This document shows, piece by piece, positions 31,893-40,615 of a stretch of 64,000 nucleotides of DNA (the first letter of the stretch is position 1; every line of letters starts with the position of its first letter). The notes beneath the pieces were generated by a model, which was not told the DNA's origin, did no database searches, and saw only the letters and a program-made list of their open reading frames with translations. The position numbers and the translations under genes were made by a program. The DNA is from Pseudomonadota bacterium (GTDB lineage: Bacteria; Myxococcota_A; Polyangia; Polyangiales; Polyangiaceae), in contig JAEYYX010000048.1 in assembly GCA_023428245.1 (NCBI GenBank), forward strand, positions 26,486 to 90,485, in the 5' to 3' direction.

Positions 31893-34133
31893 CTAACTAA
31901 ACCGTTCTTCGAACAGGTGAGCGGCTGTGTCGCGGACCGCCGCTTCGGTGTAACCGAAGCGCTGCAAGAGTCCTTCACGGGCTGTGTCGACGGCTTTGCG
32001 GAGGGCGGTGTCCTTGGGCGGGGTTTCCTCCCGGAGCGCCTCGCAGATCTTGCCGAGCTCCTGGCGCTTCTCGGCAAAGACGGCGCTTCTGAGCTGGGCG
32101 AGGAGTGAAGCGAAGACCGGGGATGTCACGAGCGGCTGGCCCGGGTGTTCGAGGGCCCAGGCGGCAATGCGGCCCATGAGGCGGCCGCGGAACTCTTCCT
32201 TCGGCTCTTCGGCGCCGAGCAGGCGCTCCACCTCACCCATTCGGTTTTCGTCGGGCTCGTCGAGAGCGCCGGTGTGCACGTTGCGGAGCTTCTCGCCTTT
32301 GGCCTGGGCTCCCACGTGCTCGAAATAGCGACTGAGGAGCTCTTGGTAGCTCCCGTCGTCGACAATCCCGCTCACTTGGCGCAGTTCGTCTTCGAGTTGA
32401 TCCAAGAGCCAAGACCGGAGGTCACTGCGGGCGCGGCTCGTGTCGTGATAGCCGGGGCCTTCTGCGTCGATGCGGAGGAACGAGTAGTCGTCGATGCGCT
32501 CGCAGAGCCTGTCGATCTGGTCGAGGACGGCGAAGGGCGAAAGGTAGCTGAAGCGATGATCCTGAGCTGCGTCGAAGAGCAGCGTCGTCATCTCGCGGGG
32601 ACTCGCGCCGAAGCTACCTTCGTACTCCCGGTGCGCTCGGAACTCTTCGTGGAGTTCTTTCGTAGGCGGCAGCTGGTGCCGCGCGCCGCGCTTCTTGTCC
32701 GGAGCGGTCTGCTCGGAGGGGAGCACACGCCCCGCGTAAAGCTCCATCTTCTGCCAGACGGAGAGCTCCTGAATCCCTGCACGGTACTCCTCCTCGTAGG
32801 CCTGAGGATTCGGCCGCTTGAGCCGGGTCAGGACAGCAAAGCGTGCGGCGAGACCGAAGGTGTGGGGCGCGATCGGAATGCGCATCTGCTTACCGACGCG
32901 CGCGCTGTAGACGAGCTCTTCATCCCGGTAGTCGAGCAAATAAGGGACAGGAATCAGCTCGAAGCGGCCACGGAAGCTCTCGAACTCGGGATGTTCGCGG
33001 AAGGCCGCGAGGTGGAGCTCATTGGCGCTGCCGAGCCAGGTCGAGTTCACGAGCAGGGTTTGACTCGAGAGAGCCACCTCCCCCGTCTCAATGACAGTCT
33101 GCAAATACTTGAAGGCGTCCAAGGGGCGCTTCAAGAGATCTGAGAGCTCAAGGAGCCCGCCGTGGGCGTCCACGAGCTCACCCCCCACCTCAAAAAGGCT
33201 GAGAGAGCGGAGACTGAGCGGCAGCGCGCCAAGGTTCTGATCGGCTGTCACCTGGCGCTCCCGCGCGTCGACACTGAGCTCAGGCCCAAGAGTCACAGCG
33301 CCCACCCGGTAGCGCCGAGAGATGAAAAAGCGCTCAATACGCACGTGCTTGAGGACGTGTTCGAGGGAGCCGTTCCCCTCGAGGAGCAGAGCGTCGAAGA
33401 TGCGTTTACTCTTGTGACAGAGGGTGCCGTGGGTCAGGTAGCGGGAGAGCTGAGCGTTCGGCGGAAGCCACGTATCAAGGAGCTTCTGACGCTCCGGAGG
33501 CGGCAAGAGGAACAGCGGATGGTCGCGGACCTCAACGCTCACGCGCGCTTCGATGTCGTCGTCGGAGAGGTGCGCGTAGCTCGGGATCTGGCCCTCATTC
33601 GGCCGTCCTCCGAAGCCAATCGCGCCGCGGCCGAGGGCCTTCTTCGGAAAGACCCAGGAGACGCGATAAAGAGCGCCCTCGTCGCTCATCGAATAGTGCT
33701 CTAGACCGCGCATCAAACAGGCGGCAAGCGTGCTCTTCGCGGACCCGTTCGGACCGTGCAGGAGCAGGAGCCGGCTCGCGCGCCCGATCCGCACGAAGTT
33801 CTGCAAGGAGCGCACAAGCTCCCCCTGGACCTCTTCGTGACCGATCAGATTCTCTCGCGCAGCGTCGGCGCCGAGGAACTCTTGATCGAACACGCGGTGG
33901 CGGGTGGCAGGACCTGTAGGGCGCGCGACCGAGTAAGATCCGAAGGAGCGAATCATGTCGAGCAGATACTGGCTCGCGTCCCGCGTGTGCTTCTCAGGAT
34001 CGCTTTCGACGAGCTCGAGATACTCGGCGAAGCTGAGCACTCGTCTCTCCGCCTCGAAGGCACGGCGAAGCCTCTGGTCGATCTCGCTGAGCGCCTGGTC
34101 TGCCTTCCTCATGATCTCAAGGGATGGTCGCAC
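31893..34133 (-). CDS. prkA: PrkA-type serine protein kinase / AAA+ protein
   Basis: A 746-residue member of the PrkA family (AAA+ P-loop domain followed by a C-terminal PrkA kinase-like domain), linked to stress and stationary-phase responses and, in Bacillus, to sporulation. Visible are FAEYLELVESDPEKHTRDAS, the Walker A GPNGSAKST, RVSWVFPKKALG, VNSTWLGSANELHLAAF and the PrkA-specific FELIPVPYLLDYRDEELVY. Some recent work assigns Lon-like protease activity to PrkA; the sequence does not decide. The usual partners yeaH and spoVR are absent here; instead lipoprotein and Ser/Thr kinase genes lie upstream on the same strand. Its 3' end faces tRNA-Met. Confidence 0.94.
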   Translation of the reverse strand: MRPSLEIMRKADQALSEIDQRLRRAFEAERRVLSFAEYLELVESDPEKHTRDASQYLLDMIRSFGSYSVARPTGPATRHRVFDQEFLGADAARENLIGHEEVQGELVRSLQNFVRIGRASRLLLLHGPNGSAKSTLAACLMRGLEHYSMSDEGALYRVSWVFPKKALGRGAIGFGGRPNEGQIPSYAHLSDDDIEARVSVEVRDHPLFLLPPPERQKLLDTWLPPNAQLSRYLTHGTLCHKSKRIFDALLLEGNGSLEHVLKHVRIERFFISRRYRVGAVTLGPELSVDARERQVTADQNLGALPLSLRSLSLFEVGGELVDAHGGLLELSDLLKRPLDAFKYLQTVIETGEVALSSQTLLVNSTWLGSANELHLAAFREHPEFESFRGRFELIPVPYLLDYRDEELVYSARVGKQMRIPIAPHTFGLAARFAVLTRLKRPNPQAYEEEYRAGIQELSVWQKMELYAGRVLPSEQTAPDKKRGARHQLPPTKELHEEFRAHREYEGSFGASPREMTTLLFDAAQDHRFSYLSPFAVLDQIDRLCERIDDYSFLRIDAEGPGYHDTSRARSDLRSWLLDQLEDELRQVSGIVDDGSYQELLSRYFEHVGAQAKGEKLRNVHTGALDEPDENRMGEVERLLGAEEPKEEFRGRLMGRIAAWALEHPGQPLVTSPVFASLLAQLRSAVFAEKRQELGKICEALREETPPKDTALRKAVDTAREGLLQRFGYTEAAVRDTAAHLFEERFS

Positions 34134-34158
34134 ATCTCTGCGCCGACCGCGAAAGCCG

Positions 34159-34659
34159 TCAGCTTCCGAGGACGGAGACGGCCAAATCTCGCTTCTCGAT
34201 CAGACAGCGCTCGTCCGTGCACACACTGAAAGAGAACTTGCCCGAGACGACGGTCGGGCCCGGGGCTGTCAGCTTCACGACACCCTTCAGCTCCGCCTTC
34301 TTTTCTTCGACCTGACCCTGCTCCTTGCGGAGCACTCCTGGCTCCGCAGAAAATGCACCGGAATCGAAGGTGAACTTGATGGGATACTCGGGGTTCACCT
34401 TGTAGCCGGCGAGAGCCTCTAGGGTGACTGTGAAGTCGAAGGGGCCCTCGGCGCTCTCGGGAGCGGAAGCCCGAACCACAAACGCCTCCTCTTTCACCTC
34501 CGGCTGAGCCTGCTTGGGCTCGGAGGGAGCGGGCGCGGGGACCTCTTGGGCGGCGGGCTTCGGCGCGTCCAGCTTCGTTTCGACTTGAGCCGGCGGCGCC
34601 TCACGACAGCCAAGGGCACCCGAGACAAGGAGGGCCAAACTGAGCCAATTGCGCATCAC
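34159..34659 (-). CDS. Lipoprotein with beta-sandwich-like domain
   Basis: A 166-residue lipoprotein: signal peptide with lipobox SGALGC near residue 18, Pro/Glu-rich linker to ~residue 60, then a compact beta-rich domain. The C-terminal SFSVCTDERCLIEKRDLAV with a CxxxxC pair and the GYKVNPEYPIKF strand resemble the N-terminal (alpha) domain of DsbD-type thiol:disulfide proteins; homology is only suggested. Between prkA (25 bp) and the Ser/Thr kinase gene (43 bp), probably cotranscribed. Confidence 0.7.
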   Translation of the reverse strand: MMRNWLSLALLVSGALGCREAPPAQVETKLDAPKPAAQEVPAPAPSEPKQAQPEVKEEAFVVRASAPESAEGPFDFTVTLEALAGYKVNPEYPIKFTFDSGAFSAEPGVLRKEQGQVEEKKAELKGVVKLTAPGPTVVSGKFSFSVCTDERCLIEKRDLAVSVLGS

Positions 34660-34702
34660 AGAAGGAGCTTAGCGCCGCCTCCGCAAGGCTCAAAACGGAG
34701 CC

Positions 34703-35986
34703 TCAAAGGGCCCAAACAGCGACCGCAATCAGCGCCACAATAACCACGAGCGCAACGACCCAAAGCCCGTTCGTTCCGCTGCGAGGCTGAAGGCCTGCGA
34801 CGTGGGGTTTCGGGGGCACTTCTGGCAGATCGATGACCTTGGGGCTCGAGGTGATGCGCGGGGGGACCGACGCCGCGAGAGCGTCCATGCCTCCGAAGAA
34901 TGAATCTTCCGGCGACGGAGCTTCCGTCATCTCCGCGGGAGCTTTCGCGAGTCCCTCGTGAATCGCGCGAGCGAGCTCGCCCTCGCGCATATGCGCCCAC
35001 GCAAGGTGCTCGCCTTCGAGGCCATACGCCGCGCCCAGAGCGTCCGCAAAGGCGCCCATCGACTGGAATCTGAGCGATGGCGCCCTTCGCAGAGCCCGCT
35101 CAACGACCGCATCGAGGCGGCTCGGCACCGTCGCGCCGATACCCTTGGCGACGCTCGAAAGCAGAGGCGCCTCCTTGGTCAAGATCGCCATCAAGATCGC
35201 GCCGCCGGTGGTCCCGGTGAAGGGAACCTGGCCTGTGACACACTCGAACACGATCGCGCCCATCGACCAGATGTCCGCGCGGTGATCGAGTGTGTCGAGC
35301 GCCTGCGCTTGTTCGGGAGACATATAGTAGGGCGAGCCAATCGTCGTCCCGACCACAGTCAGCCGCTCTGCCCCTCGCGCGTTGTCCTTCACGGAGCCAA
35401 AATCGAGCACCTTGACGATATCGCCGTCGGGAGTCTGACAGAGGTAGATATTGTCAGGCTTCAGATCGCGGTGGACGAACTTGCGCGCGTGAGCTTCGTC
35501 GAGCGCGATCGCGACCTGGCTCACCATCCGCACCAAACGAGCCGGTTGAATGGTCCGTTCTCGCTCAAGGGTCGCCCGAAGTTCCTCACCAAACAAGAAT
35601 TCCATCACGAGGGCGTGAGAGCCCTCGCTCGTCGGACGGAAATCGTAGACCTGGGCGATGTGCTCGTGAGGCAGCTCGGCGCTGATCTCGAACTCGCGCT
35701 TAAAGCGCTCGACCTCGATCGGATCGCGGGTCACGTTCTCGTGGAGAATCTTCACCGCCACGTTCCGCTTCTCGATCATATCGAGAGCTTCATAGACGCG
35801 CCCCATGCCCCCATCGGCGACGACGCGACGCAAATGGTAGCGTTCGAAGAGGAGCGTGCCGAGTCGCGGATCGAGGACGCTTGAGTTCGGTGGCGCGTTG
35901 GTCGCGCTCATGAGCTCCGACCCGTCGACGGGGCAAAACCCAGCGTCATCCGGGTAAAGGCGACCACAAGCGGGGCACGCCTTCAC
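34703..35986 (-). CDS. Membrane Ser/Thr protein kinase with N-terminal zinc ribbon
   Basis: A 427-residue Hanks-type kinase. N-terminal zinc ribbon CPACGRLYPDDAGFCPVDG (residues 4-22; the last ligand is not a Cys, so the ribbon may be incomplete). Kinase domain ~47-320: glycine loop VVADGGMGRVYEA, VAVKIL (ATP Lys), catalytic loop FVHRDLKPDNIYL, DFG in VLDFGSVKD and GSPYYMSPEQA. A Pro-rich juxtamembrane part and one C-terminal transmembrane helix (WVVALVVIVALIAVAVWAL) with almost no external domain follow. This layout is common in Myxococcota. Six bp downstream of the zinc-ribbon coiled-coil gene. Confidence 0.95.
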   Translation of the reverse strand: MKACPACGRLYPDDAGFCPVDGSELMSATNAPPNSSVLDPRLGTLLFERYHLRRVVADGGMGRVYEALDMIEKRNVAVKILHENVTRDPIEVERFKREFEISAELPHEHIAQVYDFRPTSEGSHALVMEFLFGEELRATLERERTIQPARLVRMVSQVAIALDEAHARKFVHRDLKPDNIYLCQTPDGDIVKVLDFGSVKDNARGAERLTVVGTTIGSPYYMSPEQAQALDTLDHRADIWSMGAIVFECVTGQVPFTGTTGGAILMAILTKEAPLLSSVAKGIGATVPSRLDAVVERALRRAPSLRFQSMGAFADALGAAYGLEGEHLAWAHMREGELARAIHEGLAKAPAEMTEAPSPEDSFFGGMDALAASVPPRITSSPKVIDLPEVPPKPHVAGLQPRSGTNGLWVVALVVIVALIAVAVWAL

Positions 35987-35992
35987 GTGACG

Positions 35993-36754
35993 TTAGGCCT
36001 CCTCCGCCTCGCCCTTTGCGGCAGACGGCGGAGCTTCCTTCGAACGATCGGGGCGATAATACAGGATGCGATGACAGCTCGGGCAGGCGTGGAACTCCTG
36101 CTGACGAGCGATCTGCTGAAACAGCATCGGGGAGACGGCGATGTGGCACGCCACACACGTTCCTTCCACGACCTCGGCGAGCCCCGAGCCCCGTCGCACA
36201 CGGACCGCGTCGTAACGACGGAGCGTCTGGCGGTCGATGCCCGAAACGCGCTGTTCGCGCTCGGTCTGCCTTTCGCGGATCTCCTCCTCGAGCGCCTCGA
36301 TTTTCGTTTTTTCGGCCTCGGCGGTCTCACCCAGCTCAGCCAGAACCGTGTCGCGAGCGGCCGTAGCTTTGTCGACATCGGCGCGCGCCTCGTCGATGAG
36401 CCCAGAGAGCTTCTCGATCTCCTTTTCGCGCTCGCGGTGGATGCGCCGGAGCTCTTCGAGCTCGCGCGTCGCCGCGTTTGCCTCTTTTTCGTTGCGAACG
36501 CGGGTCAGCTTCTCCCGCGCCTTGTCGACCTGAATCGCGACCTGACGGAGCTCTTGGGTGAGCTCGCTCTTGGTGCGCTCCATTTCGCGAACAGCGGCCT
36601 CGAGGCCGGCTACCCGGTCCGACAGCTCGGTCTTTTGCTGGCGGCGGCCGGCGTTCTTTCCTCGCTCTTGCTCGAGTTCAGCCTCGAGGCGAGCAAGGAC
36701 ACCGTCCAGAGCGGCGAGGTTTCTTAGAAGGGGGACTTGGTTCTCGATGCTCAC
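35993..36754 (-). CDS. Coiled-coil protein with C4 zinc ribbon (CT398/zf-RING_7 type)
   Basis: A 253-residue cytoplasmic protein: residues ~1-170 form a long antiparallel coiled coil (heptad-rich, LEAELEQERGKNAGRRQQ and similar), followed by a C4 zinc ribbon, CVACHIAVSP...CPSCHRILYY. This is the architecture of chlamydial CT398 and related proteins, which bind sigma54 and secretion components; function here is unknown. The start is GTG 36754: upstream in-frame sequence runs through the tRNA-Ile gene and cannot be coding. It ends 6 bp before the Ser/Thr kinase gene. Confidence 0.88.
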   Translation of the reverse strand: MSIENQVPLLRNLAALDGVLARLEAELEQERGKNAGRRQQKTELSDRVAGLEAAVREMERTKSELTQELRQVAIQVDKAREKLTRVRNEKEANAATRELEELRRIHREREKEIEKLSGLIDEARADVDKATAARDTVLAELGETAEAEKTKIEALEEEIRERQTEREQRVSGIDRQTLRRYDAVRVRRGSGLAEVVEGTCVACHIAVSPMLFQQIARQQEFHACPSCHRILYYRPDRSKEAPPSAAKGEAEEA

Positions 36755-36778
36755 TGCGCGGTCCTGAGGTTTTTCAAG

Positions 36779-36852
36779 TGGGCCCACCTGGGTTCGAACC
36801 AGGAACAACCCGGTTATGAGCCGGGGGCTCTGACCGATTGAGCTATAGGCCC
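36779..36852 (-). tRNA. tRNA-Ile2 (CAT, lysidine-type)
   Basis: Acceptor GGGCCTA/TGGGCCC, D arm AGCTC/GAGC, anticodon stem CCCGG/CCGGG with loop CTCATAA (anticodon CAT), T arm CCTGG/CCAGG with TTCGAAC, discriminator A. The 5' sequence GGGCCTATAGCTCA is the hallmark of tRNA-Ile2, whose C34 is modified to lysidine by TilS to read AUA. Automatic pipelines may label it Met. Confidence 0.93.
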
Positions 36853-36865
36853 GGGCCGGGCGAGA

Positions 36866-36894
36866 ACGGTACTCGAAGGGGACGGGCAGGGCAA
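36866..36894 (-). promoter_or_regulatory. Putative promoter of tRNA-Ile2
   Basis: Minus-strand TTGCCC (36889-36894), 17-bp spacer, TACCGT (36866-36871), 13 nt before the tRNA. It may also drive the downstream zinc-ribbon and kinase genes. Confidence 0.45.
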
Positions 36895-36934
36895 ACGCTT
36901 GATTTTGAGTAGGATGTGCTAGACCGCCTTGACT

Positions 36935-39900
36935 ATGGACCGTCTGGTCGTCTCGGGCGCGACCCAGCACAACCTCAAGAACGTCAGCGTCAGTCTACCG
37001 AGGAACGAGCTGGTAGTGATCACGGGCCCGAGCGGCTCGGGGAAGTCGTCTTTGGCTTTCGACACGATCTACGCCGAAGGTCAGCGCCGCTACGTCGAGT
37101 CCCTTTCCGCTTACGCACGGCAGTTCCTCGACCAGCTCCCCAAGCCCCGGGTCGAGAGCATCGAAGGCCTGAGCCCGGCCATCGCCATCGAGCAGAAAGC
37201 CCTCGGGAAGAGCCCCCGGTCCACCGTCGGCACCGTCACAGAGATCGCCGACTACCTCCGGCTCCTCTTTTCCCGTATCGGCGTCCCCCACTGTCCCATC
37301 TCCGGGGATGTCATCCGGGCTTACACGGTCCAGGAAATCGTCGACAGCATTCTCAGTCGCGAAGAGGGCAGCCGCGTGGTCCTCCTAGCGCGCATCGTCC
37401 GCGGCCGGCCCGGCGACCTGAAGGATGAGCTCTCCCGCCTCAGGCGCGACGGTTACGTCCGCGCGCGCATCGACGGCCAGAATGTGGACCTCGGCGAAGA
37501 GCCGGAGATCGACCCTGAACAGCCCCACGATCTCGACGTTGTTGTCGACCGTGTGGCGGTCCGCGAAGGCATCAAGGGCCGCGTCACAGACTCGGTGGAG
37601 CTCTGTTTGAAGCTCGGCGAAGGCTCCGTCCTGATTGATGCGATGGATGGATCCGAGCCGCTCGTGATGAGCGAGCGCCTCGTTTCGTGGAAGTATGGGT
37701 TGACCCTACCTCCCCTCGAGCCCCGCCTCTTCTCGTTCAATAGCCCTCACGGTGCCTGTCCCGAGTGTAACGGCCTTGGACGCAAGGCTTCGATCGACGC
37801 CGCGCGCGTCGTGCCCGACCCGACCCGAAGCCTCCGAGAAGGTGCAGTGACAGCCTTCGGACGCCGCGGCTCAGAGGCAAACGCCAAAGAAGTTCAGGCG
37901 GTGGTGAGCGCTCTCGGCGTCGATCCGGACAAGCCCTGGGAAGACCTGCCCAAGGCAAAGCGCGAGATCATTCTGCACGGAGACGGCAAGAACTACGTCG
38001 GCATCATTCCGCGACTCATGGAGATGCTGGACTCGGGGGCGATCCCTGAGGGCGATGAAGGCGAAGAGGCCGAAGAAGGAGCGGAGGGCTCGGTCGGTTA
38101 TGACGATCTGAGCCGCTTCGTCTCGCTGCGTCCTTGTACTGCCTGTGATGGAACGCGCCTCCGCAAGGAAGCGCTGAGCGTTCGTCTGGCCGGCTTCACC
38201 ATCGGCGAGCTCTGTCGCATGCCGCTCACCCGACTCCGGCAGGAGCTCCTCTCACTCACCGCGGACAATAAGCTCCTGGCCCGCGACGCCGCTGTCGCCG
38301 CGCCTCTCTTGCCCGCGGTCACCGATCGGCTCGGTTTCTTGATCGACGTCGGCCTCGGCTACCTCTCCCTCGACCGCGCCGCGGCTACCCTCTCAGGCGG
38401 CGAAGGACAGCGCATTCGCCTCGCAACCCAGATCGGCGCTTCGCTCGTCGGCGTCCTCTACGTGCTCGATGAGCCCTCGGTCGGTCTCCACGCTCGAGAC
38501 AATCGACGACTCATCACCGCCATGCGGCGTCTCGTCGACAAGGGCAACAGCGTGCTTGTGGTCGAGCACGACCGCGACGCGATCTTGGCCGCAGATCACG
38601 TTGTCGACATGGGCCCGCGGGCGGGTGTCCACGGGGGCGAGATCGTCGCCCAAGGAACGCCAGCCGAAATCATGGCGAATGAGGAGTCGATCACCGGCCC
38701 CTACCTCTCTTACGACAAACACCTGCCCCTCCCCGCCCGCAAGAAGGTCGTCGCAAAACGCGCTCTCCGCGTCGTCAGCGCTACCGGGCACAATCTCAAG
38801 AACGTCACTGTCTCGATCCCGCTCGGAGTCCTAACGGCCGTCACCGGCGTCAGCGGTTCAGGCAAGAGTAGCTTGATCGTCGACACTCTGCTCGCCGCCG
38901 CTCGCGCTCGGCTCTACGGAGCCAGCGGCACGATTGGCCCCTGTGAGGGCATCGAAGGTCTCGAACAGATCGACAAAGTCATCAGCATCGACCAAGCCCC
39001 CATCGGTCGCACCCCACGCTCGAATCCCGCTACCTACACGGGCATCTTTTCCGACCTACGCGAGGTGTTCGCGAGCCTACCCGACGCCCGCGCCCGCGGT
39101 TACAAGCCGGGCCGCTTCTCCTTCAACGTGAAGGGCGGACGCTGTGAGGCCTGTATGGGCGACGGCGTGCTCAAGGTCGAGATGCACTTCCTCCCGGACG
39201 TCTACGTCGCATGTGACGCCTGCGGCGGCAGTCGCTACAACCGAGAGACCCTCGAGATCAAGTACAAGGGACTCTCGATCGCCGACGTCCTGAACCTGAC
39301 AGTCGAAGATGCGCTCCCGATCTTCGAGCCCATCGGGCGCATCCACGAGCGCCTCCGCACCTTGAATCAAGTCGGCCTCGGTTACGTCACCCTCGGTCAG
39401 CCGGCGACGACGCTGTCGGGCGGCGAAGCCCAGCGCATCAAGCTCGCTCTCGAGCTCAGCCGTCGCGCCACGGGCAACACCCTCTACGTGCTCGACGAGC
39501 CCACCACAGGCCTCCATTTCTCCGACATCGAGCACCTCGCTCAGGCTCTGCTCGACCTCCGAGAAGCCGGGAACTCGATCCTTGTCATCGAACACAACCT
39601 CGAACTCGTCGCCTGTGCTGACTGGGTCATCGACATGGGCCCGGAGGGTGGCGACGGAGGCGGCACAGTCGTCGCCCAAGGCACTCCCGAAGACGTCGCG
39701 GAGGTCGCCGAGAGCCACACAGGTCAGGCGCTCAAGGAGATCCTCCACGAGCTGAACCGGCGCGGAGTGACCCGGCCGGCCCGCTCGCGCTCACCGTCGA
39801 TTCCTCCGCGGCCCGGAAGCATTCCTCCGGCCGCCGGTGCACGTGGACGTCCCCCGAGCATTCCCCCGGCCGCGGGCGGACGCGGCAGTCGCCCCCCCAG

Positions 39901-40258
39901 CATTCCTCCCGGCCAAACGAGCCGGCCGGCGCGCGCCCCGAGTGTCCCGCCCCCCGCAGGGAGTCGCGCCCGCGCCCCGAGTGTGCCCCCGGCCCCTGGG
40001 CGCGGCAGTCGTCCGAGTGCTCCGCCGCCCGCTGGGGCCCGAGGCAGTCGTCCGAGTGCTCCGCCGCCCGCTGGGGCCCGAAGCAGTCGTCCGAGTGCTC
40101 CGCCGCCCGCTGGGTCCCGAAGCAGCAGTCGCGCCCAAAGCGCGCCCCAAAGCTCGGTGAGCCGTCCACCGAGCTCCGCCGCCCGCCCCGCGCGCTCACA
40201 GAGTGCCCCGCCGACCTCCGAACGCCCCCCCAAGTCCAAGAAGGTCCCGGCATCGTAA
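36935..40258 (+). CDS. uvrA: Excinuclease ABC subunit A with Pro/Ser/Arg-rich tail
   Basis: UvrA is the damage-sensing ATPase of nucleotide excision repair. The body (~residues 1-945) is standard: Walker A GPSGSGKSSLAFDTIYAEGQ, CPECNGLG zinc module, LSGGEGQRIRLATQIG, second Walker A GVSGSGKSSLIVDTL, CEACMGDG...CDACGG and LSGGEAQRIKLALELS with DEPTTGLH. Residues ~946-1107 form a ~160-residue low-complexity tail of PSIPP, PSVPP and RPSAPPPAG units, far beyond the normal C-terminus (~940), possibly disordered and basic. ATG 36935 is chosen over TTG 36929. Divergent from tRNA-Ile2. Confidence 0.96.
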   Translation: MDRLVVSGATQHNLKNVSVSLPRNELVVITGPSGSGKSSLAFDTIYAEGQRRYVESLSAYARQFLDQLPKPRVESIEGLSPAIAIEQKALGKSPRSTVGTVTEIADYLRLLFSRIGVPHCPISGDVIRAYTVQEIVDSILSREEGSRVVLLARIVRGRPGDLKDELSRLRRDGYVRARIDGQNVDLGEEPEIDPEQPHDLDVVVDRVAVREGIKGRVTDSVELCLKLGEGSVLIDAMDGSEPLVMSERLVSWKYGLTLPPLEPRLFSFNSPHGACPECNGLGRKASIDAARVVPDPTRSLREGAVTAFGRRGSEANAKEVQAVVSALGVDPDKPWEDLPKAKREIILHGDGKNYVGIIPRLMEMLDSGAIPEGDEGEEAEEGAEGSVGYDDLSRFVSLRPCTACDGTRLRKEALSVRLAGFTIGELCRMPLTRLRQELLSLTADNKLLARDAAVAAPLLPAVTDRLGFLIDVGLGYLSLDRAAATLSGGEGQRIRLATQIGASLVGVLYVLDEPSVGLHARDNRRLITAMRRLVDKGNSVLVVEHDRDAILAADHVVDMGPRAGVHGGEIVAQGTPAEIMANEESITGPYLSYDKHLPLPARKKVVAKRALRVVSATGHNLKNVTVSIPLGVLTAVTGVSGSGKSSLIVDTLLAAARARLYGASGTIGPCEGIEGLEQIDKVISIDQAPIGRTPRSNPATYTGIFSDLREVFASLPDARARGYKPGRFSFNVKGGRCEACMGDGVLKVEMHFLPDVYVACDACGGSRYNRETLEIKYKGLSIADVLNLTVEDALPIFEPIGRIHERLRTLNQVGLGYVTLGQPATTLSGGEAQRIKLALELSRRATGNTLYVLDEPTTGLHFSDIEHLAQALLDLREAGNSILVIEHNLELVACADWVIDMGPEGGDGGGTVVAQGTPEDVAEVAESHTGQALKEILHELNRRGVTRPARSRSPSIPPRPGSIPPAAGARGRPPSIPPAAGGRGSRPPSIPPGQTSRPARAPSVPPPAGSRARAPSVPPAPGRGSRPSAPPPAGARGSRPSAPPPAGARSSRPSAPPPAGSRSSSRAQSAPQSSVSRPPSSAARPARSQSAPPTSERPPKSKKVPAS
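40007..40123 (+). repeat. Three tandem 39-bp coding repeats in the uvrA tail
   Basis: Units at 40007-40045, 40046-40084 and 40085-40123 encode SRPSAPPPAG(A/S)R(G/S) and are almost identical at DNA level, pointing to recent slippage or unequal-crossover expansion. In frame with uvrA; no spacers, so not a CRISPR. Confidence 0.9.
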
Positions 40259-40292
40259 GAGATTTTCCGAAACACGGACCTCTTCTTTGGCC

Positions 40293-40321
40293 TTGACAGC
40301 CTGAGGGCCCATCAGTACATC
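40293..40321 (+). promoter_or_regulatory. Putative promoter of tRNA-Gly
   Basis: TTGACA (40293-40298), 17-bp spacer, TACATC (40316-40321), 45 nt before the tRNA and 34 nt after the uvrA stop. Confidence 0.6.
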
Positions 40322-40366
40322 TCACGCCCCTCGGACAAGGCAATCAGCCTCCCCCGAGGACCACTT

Positions 40367-40438
40367 GCGGGAATAACTCAGCGGTAGAGTGCGACCTTGC
40401 CAAGGTCGAAGTCGTGAGTTCGAATCTCATTTCCCGCT
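40367..40438 (+). tRNA. tRNA-Gly (GCC)
   Basis: Acceptor GCGGGAA/TTCCCGC, D arm ACTC/GAGT, anticodon stem CGACC/GGTCG with loop TTGCCAA (anticodon GCC), T arm ATGAG-type stem TGAG/CTCA with TTCGAAT, discriminator T. No encoded CCA. Confidence 0.96.
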
Positions 40439-40557
40439 CAAAACAGCGAGCGAACAAGAGGGCTGAGCGGAACCGCTCGGCCCTTTGGCTTTCCGGCCCG
40501 TGAGCTCATCTCAGGGCTCCCAGAGGGCCCCTTCCCAACCGTCCGACCCTAGAAGAG

Positions 40558-40590
40558 TCAAAAAAAAGGGCTCCCGTGGAGCCCCTTTTC
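40558..40590 (-). terminator. Intrinsic terminator of the GH8 gene
   Basis: On the minus strand GGGCTCC (40578-40584) and GGAGCCC (40568-40574) form a 7-bp stem with a 3-nt loop, followed by a run of seven or more T, 26 nt past the GH8 stop. An A-tract on the other side makes it plausible in both directions, also serving tRNA-Gly. Confidence 0.85.
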
Positions 40591-40615
40591 TCGAACACTC
40601 TCACTCCGCGGAGCG

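Noticed and set aside
36755..36970. Upstream extension of the coiled-coil zinc-ribbon protein
   Set aside because: The in-frame extension passes through the tRNA-Ile2 gene and its promoter.
40007..40123. Tandem repeats as a CRISPR array
   Set aside because: The 39-bp units are adjacent without spacers and are in frame with uvrA.
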